DNA from: Burkholderiales bacterium
GTDB lineage: Bacteria > Pseudomonadota > Gammaproteobacteria > Burkholderiales > Casimicrobiaceae
DNA: 49,102 nt
Direction: 5' to 3'
Assembly: GCA_025354165.1 (NCBI GenBank)
Contig: JANXNI010000068.1
Span: 1 to 49,102, forward strand
Position numbers and translations under genes: made by a program. A model generated the notes under the pieces. That model saw only the letters and a list, made by a program, of their open reading frames with translations, was not told where the DNA came from and did not search any database. This document shows positions 35,036 to 43,072 of this stretch, piece by piece (the stretch's first letter is position 1; each line of letters opens with the position of its first letter).

Positions 35036-35151
35036 CAGCTTTTGGCTGGAAGCGCAGTTTTATATGGGCCAGTCTAGATTTTTACGTACTGTCGACTTTG
35101 TATATAAATCGCGCACGGCCCCAATTCATTGGGCGTTTCATTAAAAAGCTG
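35036..35151. repeat. 116-bp palindromic intergenic element, copy D
   Basis: Exactly 116 bp from CAGCTTTTGG to TTAAAAAGCTG. GGGCC is at element positions 31-35, GTCGAC at 56-61 and GGCCCC around 83-87, so here the inner blocks are exact complements. It lies in the divergent gap between the DUF6795-like gene and a short ORF before the MFS gene. Confidence 0.85.
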
Positions 35152-35173
35152 ATGCTTCACAGAAAGAAAAAAG

Positions 35174-35344
35174 ATGGTGACGATCCGGTACATTCAACGC
35201 GACGTCGATGTGATCAGCGCAGCGTTGGCGCTCGCGGGCGTGCACGGTCGCAACGCAATGAACAGTAGCCCTGTCAGCAAGAAAGCCCTCGTCGAATGCG
35301 CCTCGCGCAAACCGGTCGAGCTTTTTGAAGCGAAGCGTGAGTAG
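35174..35344 (+). CDS. Possible small protein (56 aa) ahead of the MFS gene
   Basis: An ATG-initiated frame beginning MVTIRYIQRDVDVISAALAL and ending PVELFEAKRE. It is in the same direction as the MFS gene and overlaps or abuts its start, which would allow coupled translation. The composition is protein-like (balanced charged and aliphatic residues) with no signal or helix. No family is recognised. It starts 23 bases after repeat copy D. It could also be chance. Confidence 0.35.
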   Translation: MVTIRYIQRDVDVISAALALAGVHGRNAMNSSPVSKKALVECASRKPVELFEAKRE

Positions 35345-36644
35345 CGTGCCTGCGACGCCGGTTGCCGCCGACACTCCCGTCCGCGCGCGCGAAGTCTGGT
35401 CATGGGCCATGTACGACTTTGCGAACTCTGGCTACACCACGGTCGTCATCACCGCTATTTTCAACGCGTTTTTTGTGAGTGTGATCGCGGGAGGCACCGA
35501 TTGGGCGACGCTGTTGTGGACCACGATCGTGGCGATTTCTTTTGCGATTGTGATGGTCATCGGCCCGGTGCTTGGGGCGTGGGCGGATCGTCGCGCGGCG
35601 AAGAAACGTGTGCTCGCGATTGCGACGATTGGATGCGTAGGATCTACGCTGGCGCTCGCACCGATTGCCGCGCAGGGTGGTGCGCTGCTATGGCTCGCGT
35701 GCGTCGTGTTTATTGCAAGTAATGTGTTTTATGCGCTGGGCGAAAATTTCACAGCGGCGTTTTTGCCAGAGCTCGCCACCAGTAAGGAAATCGCCAAAGT
35801 GTCTGCATGGGGCTGGAGCCTCGGCTATGTTGGGGGCCTTGTGACCTTGGGCGTATGCCTGTGGCTGGTCACCACGCAACAGGCGGCGGGTGCGAAGGCC
35901 GTGCAGTACGTACCGTGGACGTTGGTGATTACCGCCGCGATTTATGCCGTTGCCAGTCTGCCAATTTTTATTTTTCTTCGCGAACGTGCCGTAGCCAAAC
36001 CCGATGTCGCGCCGCAGAGCGTGATCAACGGACTGAAACGCTCCTTTGCCAATCTCAAGCACTATCCCGATCTGCGCCGCTTTTTCTGGTCGGGTTTGGC
36101 CTATCAGGCGGGTCTCTCAGTCGTCATCACTCTGGCTTCGGTGTACGCCGAACAGGCGCTCGGTTTCAAGATGGCAGACACGATCAAACTGCTGCTGGTT
36201 GTGAACGTTTCCGCTGCAATCGGTGCGTTTGTTTTTGGTTATGTGCAGGACAAAATAGGACACAAAACGACGCTCTCGATCACGCTTGTGATGTGGATTG
36301 CCACTGTGCTCATCGCGTATTTCTGGCATACCCAAAATGGCTTTTGGGTGGCGGCAAACTTCGCGGGCTTGTGCCTTGGCGCGTCGCAGTCTGGCGGCCG
36401 CGCGCTCGTAGGTGTGATGAGCCCAAAGGCCCAGATCGCCGAGTTCTACGGACTGTGGGGGCTTGTGGTTCGCCTCTCAGGCATCATCGGCCCGATGCTC
36501 TACGGCATGGTCACGTGGATGACGCAAGGTAATCATCGTCTTGCGCTTTTGCTCACGGGCAGCATGTTTGTGATTGGGTTGCTGTTGCTCGCACGTGTCA
36601 ATGTGGCAGCAGGCGAGTCGGCCGCGCAAGTTGTCCGTCGTTGA
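35337..36644 (+). CDS. MFS transporter, UMF1/Atg22-like
   Basis: An inner-membrane transporter of about 435 residues with twelve hydrophobic helices. It begins near SWAMYDFANSGYTTVVITAI, which is the signature of the UMF1 family (related to yeast Atg22). The inter-helix motif is GAWADRRAAKKRVL, between helices 2 and 3. Other segments are NVFYALGENFTAAFLPELA, SAWGWSLGYVGGLVTLGV and GLCLGASQSGGRALVG. The substrate is unknown. No ATG is available before the first helix; GTG at 35337 is my choice, with TTG at 35325 or GTG at 35346 as alternatives. Confidence 0.88.
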   Translation: MSSVPATPVAADTPVRAREVWSWAMYDFANSGYTTVVITAIFNAFFVSVIAGGTDWATLLWTTIVAISFAIVMVIGPVLGAWADRRAAKKRVLAIATIGCVGSTLALAPIAAQGGALLWLACVVFIASNVFYALGENFTAAFLPELATSKEIAKVSAWGWSLGYVGGLVTLGVCLWLVTTQQAAGAKAVQYVPWTLVITAAIYAVASLPIFIFLRERAVAKPDVAPQSVINGLKRSFANLKHYPDLRRFFWSGLAYQAGLSVVITLASVYAEQALGFKMADTIKLLLVVNVSAAIGAFVFGYVQDKIGHKTTLSITLVMWIATVLIAYFWHTQNGFWVAANFAGLCLGASQSGGRALVGVMSPKAQIAEFYGLWGLVVRLSGIIGPMLYGMVTWMTQGNHRLALLLTGSMFVIGLLLLARVNVAAGESAAQVVRR

Positions 36645-36702
36645 TTCTTGCGCTTGTGCTTAAATAGGCGTAGGGTGTGGGGTCTCGAAACAGGAGATTG
36701 CC

Positions 36703-37149
36703 ATGAAGTCTATGTCGCAAAATTTCTCTATTTGTGCGGTTGCGGGCGCCGTCATGCTCTCGACGTTGAGTACCGTGGTCGCGGCCGATGAAACCATTTT
36801 TCCATCTCGCTATCGCACGCTGCAATCGACCGCGCCGTCGAACTGCGACGAATGGTCCGCGCCACTGCCCGAGCGACGCGCAAAAGTCGATTTACCGCCA
36901 GAGTCGAGACAGCTCGAAGGTTCAGCGGTGTTGACGATCAATATCGATCAGGCGGGCAAATTCGCTGGCCTTGTTGAGGCGCTAACGAATCAGGCCGCTT
37001 TCGTGCAGGCAGCAAAAGAGTCCCTGCAATACTGGTCGTTTGTTCCGGCGCTTTGCAATGGTGTCGCCGTGCCGACTCAAGCGAAGATTTACTTTAATTT
37101 TCGTAACGAAGGCTTCGTCGCTTATGTGTCCGGACGCGGTCCGATGTAG
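36703..37149 (+). CDS. Secreted protein with TonB C-terminal-like domain
   Basis: A 148-residue protein with a signal peptide (about residues 1-28, FSICAVAGAVMLSTLSTVVA). The mature part has GSAVLTINIDQAGKFAGLVE and QAAKESLQYWSFVPALCNG, followed by VAVPTQAKIYFNFRNEG, the pattern of an energy-transducer TonB C-terminal fold. There is no membrane anchor or proline-rich spacer, so it is not a TonB itself. A periplasmic role is likely, function unknown. A strong AGGAG ribosome site precedes the ATG. Confidence 0.8.
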   Translation: MKSMSQNFSICAVAGAVMLSTLSTVVAADETIFPSRYRTLQSTAPSNCDEWSAPLPERRAKVDLPPESRQLEGSAVLTINIDQAGKFAGLVEALTNQAAFVQAAKESLQYWSFVPALCNGVAVPTQAKIYFNFRNEGFVAYVSGRGPM

Positions 37150-37200
37150 CGCCCCTATTGCCTTGCAGCATTTGTAGTGGTGCTGCGAAACAACTCAGGC

Positions 37201-37206
37201 TATAAT
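37201..37206 (+). promoter_or_regulatory. -10 box of the tRNA-Pro/Arg/His unit
   Basis: A perfect TATAAT lies ten bases before the mature tRNA-Pro 5' end. No convincing -35 hexamer is seen at 17 bases. Placement just upstream of a tRNA operon makes it likely. Confidence 0.6.
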
Positions 37207-37215
37207 TTACAGCTT

Positions 37216-37292
37216 CGGGGCGTAGCGCAGCCCGGTAGCGCGCCTGGTTTGGGACCAGGATGTCGAAGGTTCGAATCCTTTCGCCCCGACCA
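37216..37292 (+). tRNA. tRNA-Pro (TGG)
   Basis: A complete 77-nt cloverleaf. CGGGGCG pairs with CGCCCCG, then discriminator A and encoded CCA. The anticodon loop TTTGGGA gives TGG. First of three tRNA genes in a row. Confidence 0.95.
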
Positions 37293-37391
37293 ATTCTTGA
37301 AGTTCTTGTGTATTGTTTTGCAAGACTTGAATTAGTTACCGATGTGCTTGATAAGAGATGGTGCTGAGTCACAAAAAAGCACGAGCTTCAT

Positions 37392-37468
37392 GTGCCCGTA
37401 GCTCATCTGGATAGAGCACCGGCCTTCTAAGCCGGGGGTAACAGGTTCGAGTCCTGTCGGGCGCGCCA
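37392..37468 (+). tRNA. tRNA-Arg (TCT)
   Basis: A complete 77-nt cloverleaf. GTGCCCG pairs with CGGGCGC (one G-U), discriminator G and encoded CCA. The anticodon loop CTTCTAA gives TCT, reading AGA/AGG codons. It follows tRNA-Pro by 99 bases. Confidence 0.95.
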
Positions 37469-37493
37469 AAAACTTCCAAGTGTCAGTTTCAAT

Positions 37494-37569
37494 GGCGGCC
37501 GTAGCTCAGCGGTAGAGTCCTGGATTGTGATTCCAGTTGTCGTGGGTTCGAACCCCATCGGTCGCCCCA
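37494..37569 (+). tRNA. tRNA-His (GTG)
   Basis: A complete cloverleaf with the histidine-specific extra G at position -1 (37494). GCGGCCG pairs with CGGTCGC, discriminator C and encoded CCA. The anticodon loop TTGTGAT gives GTG. It follows tRNA-Arg by 25 bases. Confidence 0.95.
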
Positions 37570-37585
37570 ATCGTTTTGTCAGTCA

Positions 37586-37619
37586 ATGCCTCGCCCAATT
37601 CGGCGGGGCATTTTCTTTT
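37586..37619 (+). terminator. Rho-independent terminator of the tRNA-Pro/Arg/His unit
   Basis: ATGCCTCGCC (37586-37595) pairs with GGCGGGGCAT (37602-37611) with one G-T pair, a six-base loop and a downstream TTTTCTTTT-like run. It lies 17 bases after the tRNA-His CCA. Confidence 0.8.
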
Positions 37620-37706
37620 GTGCGTTTTGTGAGCCGACGTCGCTGCCGTCGAATTCGCCACGTATTGAAGCTCGACACTTCCACAAAAGCGGCAGCTTTT
37701 TGGTAA

Positions 37707-37822
37707 CAGCTTTTGTGTGAAATGGCGTTTTAATAGGGGCTACATTCGAAAATATCTGATTGTCGAGTGTGTTGACTCTGACGATGTAGCCCTCTGTCAA
37801 GCTTGGTTTTAGGATAAAGCTG
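37707..37822. repeat. 116-bp palindromic intergenic element, copy E
   Basis: Exactly 116 bp from CAGCTTTTGT to ATAAAGCTG. The inner blocks form a 9-bp perfect inverted repeat here, GGGCTACAT with ATGTAGCCC. GTCGA is at element positions 56-60. It lies between the tRNA terminator and the MORN gene. Outside it this 377-base gap holds only the terminator and a stray CAGCTTTTT at 37693. Confidence 0.85.
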
Positions 37823-37946
37823 TATCCGTGCCAAGAGCATTTTGGTTCGATCAAAATCATGAACATTGAGGTTGGTGGAAACGATGCGGATGTTTCCTAA
37901 AGCGGTAGGCGATAATCCGTCGCTTATTCCGTAGGCGGAGCCCTTG

Positions 37947-39623
37947 ATGCCCCAACTTTTGAAGTTCGTTCTGACTTGCGCTTTTTTCTCGATGCTGCTG
38001 CCGTCCTTGCCAGTCGGCGCACAGGGCGCAGTTTCGGCGCTTGATTTGAACAGCCGTTGCCTGATTACGTCTATTCCGAACGCCGAAAAACTGAGCGTCT
38101 CGTGGACCGGTGCGTGTGTCGCTGGGCTGGCCTCAGGCGTAGGTGACGTCATCGCGTTCAGCAACGGCAAACTACGCTACATCCTGCGCGGTCAATTCAA
38201 GGGCGGACGACTTGAGCAGCAGGAGTTCGTGCGCGATTGTGCTGGAAGCGCGTGCGCGAGTGATGTTTCCCCCAATTTGATTCGACAACATGAAGAGGCC
38301 GCATTGGCTTCATCGGTCTCTACGCCGGTAGCAGCCACACCTATCGCTGGCGTTCCTTTGGCTCCGGCGGAAATTCGCGCCCCTGACGCAGTCTATCGTG
38401 GTCGTTTTGCCACCGACCCGGTGACAGGCGTCATTAGTGGCGAAGGACGGGTGCAATTTCTCGATGGACGATCATACGAAGGTACGATCAAAAATGGTCG
38501 GAAGGTTGGTAGAGGTACGCATGTCTGGGCCGACGGCCAACGCTACGAAGGCGATTGGGTAGACGACCAGCAACAGGGCAAGGGCAAACTTACGTTTGGC
38601 AACGGCGACAGTTACGAAGGAGATTTCGTCAAAGGCGAGCGCACAGGCGAGGGTACGTTCCGCCAGAAATCGGGTGACAGCTACACGGGTCAATGGGTGC
38701 GTGGCATTCGCGAAGGTAATGGCGTCGCCGAGTGGGCGAACGGCCAGCGCTACGAAGGGGCGTGGCGCGGTGATCGACGCGAAGGTCAGGGCATGATGAA
38801 GTTCCCGGACGGCGGCAGCTATGACGGCGAATGGAAGAACGATCAACCGTTTGGTCAGGGCGACATCCAGTTCGCCTCTGGGGACGCATATACCGGCCAG
38901 GTGCGTAATGGCGTTCCCAATGGGCAAGGTATTTTTCGCTGGGGATCGGGTGATCGATTCGATGGCGAATTTGATAACGGCAAGCCGACCACCAAAGGAG
39001 AAATGACGTTTCTGCTGGATTCAGCGACGACGGCGGTCGTCGCATCTGAGCCAGCGCCCATGCCTGCGCCGCCGACTGTTGCGGCGACCGCACCGACAGG
39101 CACCGCACCCGCTGCGGTCGTCGCGCCGCCATCGAGGGCGAGCTTGTGTACCGCAGCGTTCAACAACGCCGGGGCCAACGCAGTCAGCCTGAAACGGTTT
39201 ATCGATTCGTTTCCCGATGATGAATGCCAACGGCATGCAATTGCTAAACAAAAGCTGGCGAAAATCGCCGAAGCGGCGCGCGTCGCCAGCCTTGCTGCTG
39301 ATGAGCGCCAGGCAATGGCGAAAAGTTTGATCGGCGGAACTGTCACATTCCAGCAGTCGTTTCCGTTTTGTGTAACGGGAACAGGCGCGAGCTGTCAGCG
39401 CGTGACCTATATTTTTTACGTCAAGGCAAAAATACGTGACATTGATCCGCAGAAGCGCACTGCCCAAGTGCAGATTAGCGAAGCCACGTCGCTCGGCAAT
39501 GAAAAGGGCGCGTCTGGGCCGCTGTTCTCACAAGGGCGTGTCGCTGCCACTGAAGCGTACAAAGCTCGCTTCATTGGATCAACGCAAGCCAAAACCCTGG
39601 AAGAGGTGGGCTTGGCGTTCTAA
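37947..39623 (+). CDS. Secreted MORN-repeat protein, T6SS-linked
   Basis: A 558-residue protein with an N-terminal signal peptide (MPQLLKFVLTCAFF, likely cut after VGAQG). The central third (about residues 150-350) is about eight MORN repeats, for example SYEGTIKNGRKVGRGTHVWA, RYEGDWVDDQQQGKGKLTF and SYEGDFVKGERTGEGTF. A Pro/Ala-rich linker follows, then a C-terminal part of about 160 residues with CTAAFNNAGANAVSLKRFI and a pair of cysteines in FPFCVTGTGASCQRVTY. MORN repeats bind membranes or partners. Start ATG at 37947 has GGAG upstream. It leads the kinase/T6SS genes but the gap of 109 bases leaves co-transcription open. Confidence 0.85.
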   Translation: MPQLLKFVLTCAFFSMLLPSLPVGAQGAVSALDLNSRCLITSIPNAEKLSVSWTGACVAGLASGVGDVIAFSNGKLRYILRGQFKGGRLEQQEFVRDCAGSACASDVSPNLIRQHEEAALASSVSTPVAATPIAGVPLAPAEIRAPDAVYRGRFATDPVTGVISGEGRVQFLDGRSYEGTIKNGRKVGRGTHVWADGQRYEGDWVDDQQQGKGKLTFGNGDSYEGDFVKGERTGEGTFRQKSGDSYTGQWVRGIREGNGVAEWANGQRYEGAWRGDRREGQGMMKFPDGGSYDGEWKNDQPFGQGDIQFASGDAYTGQVRNGVPNGQGIFRWGSGDRFDGEFDNGKPTTKGEMTFLLDSATTAVVASEPAPMPAPPTVAATAPTGTAPAAVVAPPSRASLCTAAFNNAGANAVSLKRFIDSFPDDECQRHAIAKQKLAKIAEAARVASLAADERQAMAKSLIGGTVTFQQSFPFCVTGTGASCQRVTYIFYVKAKIRDIDPQKRTAQVQISEATSLGNEKGASGPLFSQGRVAATEAYKARFIGSTQAKTLEEVGLAF

Positions 39624-39732
39624 GTCGCTTGCTTGTTCCGGTTTGACGGCGGTGACAAACATTGTCAGTGTGACTGGCAGCGTCACGAGAATGCTGTTAT
39701 CGTTCTCGCTGTTGCAATCTTAGAGGCTAAGT

Positions 39733-41265
39733 GTGTCGAGTACGTCCAGTCCCCTTCTCGCGACCCACGCCAATTGCCTTCCGGTCGGCACGAGAGTCTC
39801 CGATTTTGAAATCATCGGGTTGATCGGTGAAGGCGGCTTCGGCATTGTCTACCTCGCGAAAGACACCTCTCTTGATCGCGTCGTAGCGCTAAAAGAATTT
39901 ATGCCGTCGTCGTTTGCTGGACGGGTCGATGGTATTCAAGTCGCTGTTCGTGCAGCTAATAATCGTGCCACGTTCGAAGCTGGCCTCAAGAGTTTCATTA
40001 ACGAAGCCAAGATGCTCGCGCGCTTCGCGCACCCAGCCCTCGTCGAAGTGTTCCGGTTTTGGGAAGGCAATGGCACTGCCTACATGGCGATGCGGCTGTA
40101 TCGTGGTGAAACGCTTCGTCAGGTTTTGACGCGCGGTGGCGAGACGTTCCCAGAAGAGCGCATTGCACAGATCATGGCTCCGATTTTCGACGCACTTGAA
40201 ATGCTGCATCGGGAACAGGTGTTCCACCGGGACATCGCGCCTGACAATATCATGCTCGCTGACGGACGCTCAGTGCTGCTCGACTTCGGTTCAGCCCGCA
40301 GAATTCTGGGTGACGGCACGCAGGCTTTGACTACGGTATTGAAGCCGGGTTACGCTCCGATCGAGCAATATAGTGATGACGGCACGATGAAGCAGGGCGC
40401 CTGGACCGATGTCTATGCCCTTGGCGGAGTGCTGTATCACATCGCCACTGGCAAAGCGCCGATGCAGGCGGTCTCCCGCATGTTGTCGGATCCAATGCCG
40501 TCGATTGCTGACGCGACGGGCGGACGTTATTCACCCGCGTTTTCGCAGGCTGTTGCCAAAGCGATGAGCGTGCATGTCGACAACCGATTTCAGACCGTGA
40601 CCGAGTTTCGCAAAGCGCTCGGCTGGAACATTACGCAAGCTCAGGTCGTCACGCTACCGCCGCCGCAGGTTTGGCTGGAACCTGACGCTGCAGCACCGAA
40701 AACCGGGCCAATCGCGGGCGAGCGTCGCCCGGAGCCTGTGAAGACCGGCAACGCGCGTCCTACTGCCGGAGCCGCGACGAACCAGCCCGACCCGGTCATT
40801 CGCGGCGAACGATCACAATCTCAACGAGTCGTTGACGTGCCTTCTCGCACGCCACTTTTCACCGGCGTGGCAGTGGCGTTAGTGGCTGCCATCGGTGCGG
40901 GAATATGGTTTAGCCGTTCGGGCACCAATGCGATTCCTGCGCCCGTAGCGACTCCGTCACTGCAAACACCGCCAGTGAACGCACCGGCGACAAATGCCCC
41001 CGATCCTGCCCCGGTAAAAGCCGCCACCGATCCGCTTCCTACTGCGCCCGTTGTAGTTGCAGAGGGAGTTGTTAAATTTGCCATCAAACCCCGCGGTAGG
41101 GTTGTCATCGACGACATCACTAAAGGGTTTTCGCCGCCACTGGATCAACTGAAACTGCCTGTCGGTACGCACATAGTCGAAATCTTTAATCCGCCTGCCG
41201 CACCGGTCAAGCGAACCATTGAGGTTGTCGCAGACACCCCGGTGACTGTTTCCCATTCCTTTTAG
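39733..41265 (+). CDS. Ser/Thr protein kinase, first of two tandem copies
   Basis: A 510-residue transmembrane kinase. The catalytic domain occupies about residues 24-300: GEGGFGIVYLAKD (P-loop), VVALKEFMP (catalytic Lys), VFHRDIAPDNIMLADG (catalytic loop, Ala in place of the usual Lys after HRDx), LLDFGSARRI (DFG), GYAPIEQYSDDG (substrate-side loop). A single membrane helix follows (GVAVALVAAIGAGIWF, about 375-395), then a Pro/Ala-rich periplasmic stretch and a PEGA-like end domain (FAIKPRGRVVIDD). Relatives phosphorylate T6SS FHA proteins. GTG start at 39733 with AGAGG upstream. The next gene encodes a close homologue. Confidence 0.92.
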   Translation: MSSTSSPLLATHANCLPVGTRVSDFEIIGLIGEGGFGIVYLAKDTSLDRVVALKEFMPSSFAGRVDGIQVAVRAANNRATFEAGLKSFINEAKMLARFAHPALVEVFRFWEGNGTAYMAMRLYRGETLRQVLTRGGETFPEERIAQIMAPIFDALEMLHREQVFHRDIAPDNIMLADGRSVLLDFGSARRILGDGTQALTTVLKPGYAPIEQYSDDGTMKQGAWTDVYALGGVLYHIATGKAPMQAVSRMLSDPMPSIADATGGRYSPAFSQAVAKAMSVHVDNRFQTVTEFRKALGWNITQAQVVTLPPPQVWLEPDAAAPKTGPIAGERRPEPVKTGNARPTAGAATNQPDPVIRGERSQSQRVVDVPSRTPLFTGVAVALVAAIGAGIWFSRSGTNAIPAPVATPSLQTPPVNAPATNAPDPAPVKAATDPLPTAPVVVAEGVVKFAIKPRGRVVIDDITKGFSPPLDQLKLPVGTHIVEIFNPPAAPVKRTIEVVADTPVTVSHSF

Positions 41266-41313
41266 CGGCACTTACGATCCATACATGCCGCTCCCACACG
41301 ACGAGACCTGACC

Positions 41314-43032
41314 ATGAGTTCACCCGCTTCCACCGCTTCTAGCGCACTACCTGCAGGCTCCCGACTTGGCGAGTTCGAGATTACGGGCGTCATCGGCGAA
41401 GGTGGATTCGGAATCGTATACAGCGCGCGCGATTCGAGCCTGGATCGCATCGTCGCCATCAAGGAATACCTGCCAGCCGCGTTTGCCAGCCGTAATTCAA
41501 CAGGCATGGTGCATGTGCGCTCGGAAGAAAACAGCAAGACATTTAACGCAGGTTTATCGAGCTTCATCAACGAAGCGCGCATGCTCGCGAAGTTCTCGCA
41601 CCCTGGGCTCGTGGAAGTTTTTCGCTTCTGGGAGGGCAACGGCACTGCCTACATGGCGATGCGATATTACCGTGGCGTCACGCTACGAGAAATGCTGCGC
41701 ACCAATCCGCAAGTTGTTACCGAACAGTGGTTGTGCGAAACACTTGATCCCATATTGCTTGCCCTGCAAGAGCTGCATCACGAAAAGTGCTATCACCGCG
41801 ACATCGCACCGGACAACATTTTGGTGTTACCCAATGGGCGCTCTGTGCTCATGGATTTTGGTGCGGCGCGACGGATTATCGGCGGTATGACGCGGGCTCT
41901 GACCACGGTGTTGAAGCCCGGTTACGCGCCTATCGAGCAATATTCCGACGACGGCTCCATGGCGCAGGGCGCGTGGACCGACATCTACGCAGTCGGTGGC
42001 GTGCTCTACCACGCCATGACAGGCAAAGTGCCGGTTCAGGCGATCTCGCGGATGATGAACGATCCGCTGAAACCGGTCGCCACCGCCGCCCGCAGCGAGT
42101 TCTCGCCAGTTCTAACGGATGCGGTCATGAAGTGCCTTTCGGTGATGCCGGAAAATCGCTATCAAACAATTGACGAGTTGCGTGCGGCTCTAGGTTGGGT
42201 GACTACGCCCGTAAGTTCGACAGTGGTCTATGCCAGAACGACGGTAGCCGCGCCCGTCAATAATTTAGGCGCACCTGTCGCGACAGCTACACCGACCGCG
42301 CCTGCGACAGTCTCGCCGGTCGCAGCAACACCAAGAGTTGCGCTTGATCCAATGGCCGGACTTGCGGTGGGCTCACCAGCTGCGGGTGACGCGCTGTCGG
42401 ACTTGTTGTCGGCACCTCGCGCAGCAGCCGCCACAGCGTCGCCAGCGCGAGCCGCCAACCCTGCAACGAATTCTGCGGACAATGATCGAACGGCCGACCG
42501 CAAGCCTGCGGTTGCAGCTAAGGAAAATACGGGCAAGAGTAATACGCTCCCGCTCATTTTGGTAGGCGTAGTCGGGCTCGCGGTGATTGGCGCCGCCGCT
42601 TACTTCTTTATCTCCGGAAAATCGACGCCGTCGGGTCAGGCCGAGCAGCCGTCAACGGCACCTCCCGTCGTGGCGACGACCTCGGCACCGCCAGCGCCTG
42701 TCGCTGATCCCGCGCCCGCACCAGCTCCTGCACCCGTCGTCGTCGATCCGAAACCGGTCGATGTTGCGCCTCCAGCAGCGGTGGTCACTCAACCGACACC
42801 GGATGCGCCCGTTAGCGCACCCGTCGCTCCCGGTACGGTTACTTTCGCCATCAAACCGTGGGGAAATATCATCGTCGACGGAATTTCAAAAGGTGCGTCG
42901 CCGCCAATGAAACGTCTGGAACTTCCGCCCGGTCCGCACACCATCGAGATTCAGAACCCCGCTGGCCCTGCAGTGAGCCGAACAATTGAAGTGGTCTCCG
43001 GGAAGTCAATCCCGGTCCGCCACGCTTTTTGA
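41314..43032 (+). CDS. Ser/Thr protein kinase, second of two tandem copies
   Basis: A 572-residue kinase with the same layout as the gene before it: GEGGFGIVYSARD, IVAIKEYLP, YHRDIAPDNILVLPNG (the same HRDIAPDN), LMDFGAARRI, GYAPIEQYSDDGS. The membrane helix is PLILVGVVGLAVIGAAAYFF. The periplasmic end has FAIKPWGNIIVDGISKG and a PPGPHTIEIQNPAG segment, a PEGA-like domain. The catalytic domains of the two kinases are closely similar while the linkers differ, which points to a tandem duplication. ATG at 41314, 48 bases after the first kinase. Confidence 0.93.
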   Translation: MSSPASTASSALPAGSRLGEFEITGVIGEGGFGIVYSARDSSLDRIVAIKEYLPAAFASRNSTGMVHVRSEENSKTFNAGLSSFINEARMLAKFSHPGLVEVFRFWEGNGTAYMAMRYYRGVTLREMLRTNPQVVTEQWLCETLDPILLALQELHHEKCYHRDIAPDNILVLPNGRSVLMDFGAARRIIGGMTRALTTVLKPGYAPIEQYSDDGSMAQGAWTDIYAVGGVLYHAMTGKVPVQAISRMMNDPLKPVATAARSEFSPVLTDAVMKCLSVMPENRYQTIDELRAALGWVTTPVSSTVVYARTTVAAPVNNLGAPVATATPTAPATVSPVAATPRVALDPMAGLAVGSPAAGDALSDLLSAPRAAAATASPARAANPATNSADNDRTADRKPAVAAKENTGKSNTLPLILVGVVGLAVIGAAAYFFISGKSTPSGQAEQPSTAPPVVATTSAPPAPVADPAPAPAPAPVVVDPKPVDVAPPAAVVTQPTPDAPVSAPVAPGTVTFAIKPWGNIIVDGISKGASPPMKRLELPPGPHTIEIQNPAGPAVSRTIEVVSGKSIPVRHAF

Positions 43033-43072
43033 CCATTCGGCAGAGTACTGAACACTATTCATGGAGAAAAAT

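Noticed and set aside
265-37822. CRISPR array or tandem repeat as explanation for the 116-bp elements
   Set aside because: The copies are 2 to 16 kb apart, not in tandem, and have no spacers or cas genes nearby.
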